A stretch of DNA of 64,000 nucleotides, taken from contig NC_014041.1 in assembly GCF_000023465.1 (NCBI RefSeq), positions 4,827,501 through 4,891,500 of the forward strand. Reading direction: 5' to 3'. Origin of the DNA: Zunongwangia profunda SM-A87. Its GTDB lineage: Bacteria; Bacteroidota; Bacteroidia; Flavobacteriales; Flavobacteriaceae. Below are positions 60,929 to 64,000 of the stretch, one piece after another (positions within the stretch are counted from its first letter, which is position 1; each line of letters opens with the position of its first letter). The notes beneath the pieces were generated by a model. That model did no database searches and was not told the origin of the DNA. It saw nothing but the letters and a program-made list of their open reading frames with translations. The translations under genes were made by a program, and so were the position numbers.

Positions 60929-63364
60929 ATGTCTAAGATTTTTACCTTCGGCTTTTGGAATTCTGTTGCCCGCCTTATTTTACGTAACAGAATTATCATT
61001 ATTTTACTCATTTTGGCCACTACCGTATTTTTTGCTTCACAGTGGAAAAATATGAGATTTTCTTTTACCGAAGCCAACTTACTCCCAGACGATCATGAGG
61101 TAAATCAGGAATATAATGCCTTTTTAGAAAAATTTGGTGAAGAAGGGAACCTGATCGTGATGGGAATAAAAGATTCTTCCCTTTTTACTGAAAAAAATTA
61201 CCAGGCCTGGAAGGCATTAAATGATAGTCTGCAAAAATTCCCAGAGGTAGATTATGCCATTTCCATAGGAAATTTAAAAAAGCTTGAAAAATTTGAAGAT
61301 CCCAAGCGCTTCCAGATGGTTCCTTTTATTACTGAAGCCAATCCTGATAGTCTTGAGCTGGCGAATTACGAAAACGAACTCTTTACCAAACTCCCGTTCT
61401 ACGAAAACCTGGTATACAGTGCGCATTCTAATACCATTCAGTCTGCTTTATACCTCAATAAAGCAATTGTAAATTCTAAAGCCAGAAAAGATTTTGTGAT
61501 CGATAACCTTGATCCTATGATCAAAAACTTCGAATCGCAAACCGGTATCGATGTGCGTGTTTCAGGGATGCCTTACATTCGGACACTGAATTCTCAAAAT
61601 ATAATTGATGAAATCGGACTCTTTATCGTTGCTGCTTTAGGAGTTACTTCTCTTATTTTTTTCTTCTTTTTCAGATCAGTAAGAGCAACGGTAATTTCTA
61701 TGGTTACCGTATGTATTGGCGTAATGTGGGCTTTTGGAACTATTGGTTTACTACATTATGAAATTACGGTTTTAACGGCGCTTATCCCTCCGTTAATCAT
61801 TGTAATTGGTATTCCTAACTGTATTTTCCTAATCAACAAATATCAGCAGGAAATACAAAAACACGGAAATCAGGCAAAATCCCTGCAACGTGTTATTGCT
61901 AAAGTTGGTAATGCCACCCTGATGACGAATATCACCACAGCTTCAGGATTCGCAACCTTTATTTTAACCGAAAGCAAGCTATTGAAAGAGTTTGGTATTG
62001 TTGCTTCCATTAATATCGTGGCCATCTTTATTCTTTCGCTGCTGATTATCCCGGTGATTTATAGCTATATGAAAATTCCAAAGTCTAAACACTTAAAGCA
62101 CCTTAACAGGCAGTGGATAGGCAGCTTTGTTGGATGGATGGAGAAAATGGTTCGGAATCATCGAATAGCAGTATATTTTACCGCAGTCGGCCTTTTAGCT
62201 GTTAGCATTATCGGAATTTACAATATTCGGATTTCAGGAAGTCTTCTGGAAGATATGCCACAACAAGCCGACTTCTTTAAAGATGTAAAATTCTTTGAAG
62301 AGGAATTTGACGGAATTATGCCTTTAGAAATCGTAGTAGATACCAAAAGACCCCGTGGTGTATTAAAGTCTTCTACTTTAAAAAAATTAGAGCAACTTGA
62401 GGACCTAATTGCGGAAGAGCCTGAACTTTCACAACCCTTATCCATCACCCGACTGGTAAAATACAGTAAACAAGCTTATTATAACGGCAACCCCAAATAT
62501 TATCAGTTACCCTCTTCACAAGAGCAAAATTTCATTTTACCGTATACCAAAAACATGAAGGGTAATGATAATCTGGTAAACACGTATATCGATTCTACCG
62601 GCCGATTTGCCAGGATTACCACTTTTATGAAGGATATAGGTACCGACAAAATGGAAAAAATAGAAGATAAGCTGTGGCCCAACATCCATAAAATTTTCCC
62701 TGAAGATCGCTATGAGGTGAGTATGACTGGTAAAGCCCTGGTTTTCCAGAAAGGAACAACCTATTTGGTACACAATCTTGTGCTCTCACTATCCTTGGCC
62801 ATTGTGCTTATTGCTTTATTGATGGCCTGGATGTTTAGATCCTTCAGAATGATCTTGATTTCCTTAGTACCTAACCTTTTACCATTGCTAATTACGGCAG
62901 GAATGATGGGATTCTTAGGCGTACCTATCAAACCTTCTACTATTTTGGTATTTAGTATTGCCTTTGGAATATCTGTTGATGACACCATTCACTTTTTAGC
63001 CAAATATCGGCAGGAACTTAAAGCAAACGACTGGAAAATTAAACGCTCGGTTTATGCGGCACTCCGGGAAACCGGTGTAAGTATGTTTTATACATCGATC
63101 GTTTTATTCTTTGGATTCTCTGTCTTTATGATTAGTAGCTTTGGAGGTACCGTAGCCCTGGGCGGTCTGGTTTCGGCCACCTTACTTTTTGCCATGCTTT
63201 CTAACTTACTGTTATTACCATCCTTACTGCTTTCGCTGGAAAGAAGCATCGCAAACAAAGAAACTCTAAAGGAACCGTCAATGCGAATTATTGCCACGCC
63301 AGAAGATGAAGAAGAAATTTCTAAAGACGACGAAGAATACAAAAACCAGAAAAACAAAAACTAA
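60929..63364 (+). CDS. MMPL/RND-superfamily transporter
   Basis: 811 residues with two six-helix bundles (about 20-45 plus 230-400, and 620-775) and two periplasmic loops, as in SSD/MMPL transporters. FSIAFGISVDDTIHFLAKYR (helix 10 with the proton-relay Asp pair) and its N-terminal counterpart IPPLIIVIGIPNCIFLINKY are visible. The first repeat lacks the Asp pair. Members export hopanoids or other lipids. Acidic C-terminal tail. Monocistronic, 57 nt before asnS. Confidence 0.9.
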   Translation: MSKIFTFGFWNSVARLILRNRIIIILLILATTVFFASQWKNMRFSFTEANLLPDDHEVNQEYNAFLEKFGEEGNLIVMGIKDSSLFTEKNYQAWKALNDSLQKFPEVDYAISIGNLKKLEKFEDPKRFQMVPFITEANPDSLELANYENELFTKLPFYENLVYSAHSNTIQSALYLNKAIVNSKARKDFVIDNLDPMIKNFESQTGIDVRVSGMPYIRTLNSQNIIDEIGLFIVAALGVTSLIFFFFFRSVRATVISMVTVCIGVMWAFGTIGLLHYEITVLTALIPPLIIVIGIPNCIFLINKYQQEIQKHGNQAKSLQRVIAKVGNATLMTNITTASGFATFILTESKLLKEFGIVASINIVAIFILSLLIIPVIYSYMKIPKSKHLKHLNRQWIGSFVGWMEKMVRNHRIAVYFTAVGLLAVSIIGIYNIRISGSLLEDMPQQADFFKDVKFFEEEFDGIMPLEIVVDTKRPRGVLKSSTLKKLEQLEDLIAEEPELSQPLSITRLVKYSKQAYYNGNPKYYQLPSSQEQNFILPYTKNMKGNDNLVNTYIDSTGRFARITTFMKDIGTDKMEKIEDKLWPNIHKIFPEDRYEVSMTGKALVFQKGTTYLVHNLVLSLSLAIVLIALLMAWMFRSFRMILISLVPNLLPLLITAGMMGFLGVPIKPSTILVFSIAFGISVDDTIHFLAKYRQELKANDWKIKRSVYAALRETGVSMFYTSIVLFFGFSVFMISSFGGTVALGGLVSATLLFAMLSNLLLLPSLLLSLERSIANKETLKEPSMRIIATPEDEEEISKDDEEYKNQKNKN

Positions 63365-63389
63365 AGCTTAGTCCTTAAAGGGAAAATTT

Positions 63390-63397
63390 TATATTTG
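63390..63397 (+). promoter_or_regulatory. Promoter -7 element of asnS
   Basis: TATATTTG fits TAnnTTTG, 23 nt before the asnS ATG. Confidence 0.5.
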
Positions 63398-63420
63398 TTT
63401 CTTTTCTAAATCTAAAATAA

Positions 63421-64000
63421 ATGATACAGGCTAAAGTTGCTGAAATACTAGAAAGTGACCAGTTTTTACAGGAATTTAAAGTTAGCGGATGGGTACGTTC
63501 GTTTAGAAGTAATCGCTTTGTTGCGCTAAATGACGGATCGACCATTAATAACATTCAGTGTGTTATAGATTTTGAAAAATTTAATCCTGAAACATTAAAA
63601 AGAATTACCGTTGGTGCGGCCATTAGCGTAAAAGGTATTCTTAAAGAAAGTGAAGGAAAACAGCAACGCGTAGAAATTGATGTGAAAGCAGTAAGCATTC
63701 TTGGAGATGCGAATCCTGAAGAAGTGAAACTTACCATACTTTCCCCAAAGCGTCATAGTTTAGAAAAACTTCGAGAGCAGGCACATCTAAGAGTACGCAC
63801 CAATACTTTTGGCGCTATCATGCGCGTTCGTTCAAAGCTATCTTTTGCAGTACATAGCTATTTTCAGCAAAATAATTTTTACTATGTGAATACCCCAATC
63901 ATTACGGGTAGCGATGCGGAAGGAGCTGGAGAAATGTTTAAAGTGACCAACTTTGATCTTAAAAATCCACCCAAAAATGAGGATGGAAGCATAGATTACA
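63421..64000 (+). CDS. asnS: Asparagine-tRNA ligase, 3' end outside window
   Basis: The first 193 residues are visible from ATG 63421. The OB-fold anticodon-binding domain (residues about 18-105: VSGWVRSFRSNRFVALNDGS) is complete. The class II catalytic domain has begun (HLRVRTNTFGAIMRVRSKLS, then TPIITGSDAEGAGEMF). GSDAEGAGEMF with the AsnRS-specific loop and the insert NFDLKNPPKNE point to AsnRS rather than AspRS. Cut by the right edge. Confidence 0.94.
   Translation, partial: MIQAKVAEILESDQFLQEFKVSGWVRSFRSNRFVALNDGSTINNIQCVIDFEKFNPETLKRITVGAAISVKGILKESEGKQQRVEIDVKAVSILGDANPEEVKLTILSPKRHSLEKLREQAHLRVRTNTFGAIMRVRSKLSFAVHSYFQQNNFYYVNTPIITGSDAEGAGEMFKVTNFDLKNPPKNEDGSIDY

Overview
The window is about 64 kb of AT-rich chromosome from a marine-type Flavobacteriaceae (Bacteroidota), probably of the Gramella/Salegentibacter/Zunongwangia group (inference from gene content, not tested). 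Signs of this are the gliding genes gldD and gldE, a type IX secretion (T9SS) C-terminal sorting domain, lipoprotein-type TPR sensor kinases, DUF4270/DUF4199/DUF5686 proteins, an atpDC pair split from the other ATP synthase genes, and Bacteroidota promoters (TTTG-N19-TAnnTTTG). I see no rRNA, tRNA, CRISPR array, prophage or insertion sequence; most of it is core chromosome.

Layout. 1-5.1 kb: regulation (a cut-off TPR protein, a divergent LytTR regulator with a degenerate receiver, a tiny lipoprotein, a TPR-lipoprotein histidine kinase and its NarL-type regulator). 5.3-6.1 kb: rplU-rpmA. 6.3-11.9 kb: DUF4199 protein, an active/inactive M16 protease pair, an EamA exporter. 11.4-15.0 kb: gldD-gldE-ssb-mutY, with ssb split by a one-base frame break. 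15-18.5 kb: HU protein, a 29-residue basic protein, RNase E/G with a structured leader, a DUF892 protein, recX. 18.5-26.8 kb: FUSC-like protein, two tandem JmjC-like cupins, and a biotin cluster (bioB, a ketoacyl synthase, bioA, bioD, bioF). 26.9-32.7 kb: a complete seven-gene Mrp Na+/H+ antiporter. 33-35.5 kb: DUF2975/Xre pair and an M61 PDZ peptidase. 35.6-42 kb: atpC, atpD, glmS, a DUF4270 lipoprotein, a truncated GT5 protein. 42-48 kb: panC-panD, flippase-like protein, pseudo-esterase, radA, M23 lipoprotein. 48-56.8 kb: the most accessory part, with a PIN toxin-antitoxin pair, aldo/keto reductase, OmpA lipoprotein, xth, a decayed redoxin gene, a large T9SS-secreted protein and dispersed repeats. 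57-64 kb: pyrH-frr, a DUF5686 outer-membrane protein, an MMPL transporter and the start of asnS.

How genes fit together. The biotin genes would take a pimeloyl thioester to biotin, and the extra ketoacyl synthase may help make that thioester; the two cupins follow bioB so closely that they are probably co-transcribed with it. Mrp subunits A-G form one membrane complex. gldD/gldE belong to gliding/T9SS, which exports proteins such as the 987-residue one here.

No unmistakable new system is visible. The best leads are the ssb frame break at an A_AAG_GGG slippery heptamer, the boxA-like plus long-hairpin leader of RNase E/G, the tandem cupins and ketoacyl synthase in the biotin locus, the LytTR regulator lacking its phospho-acceptor Asp, the 29-residue basic protein, and palindromic operators in front of the Xre and toxin-antitoxin pairs.
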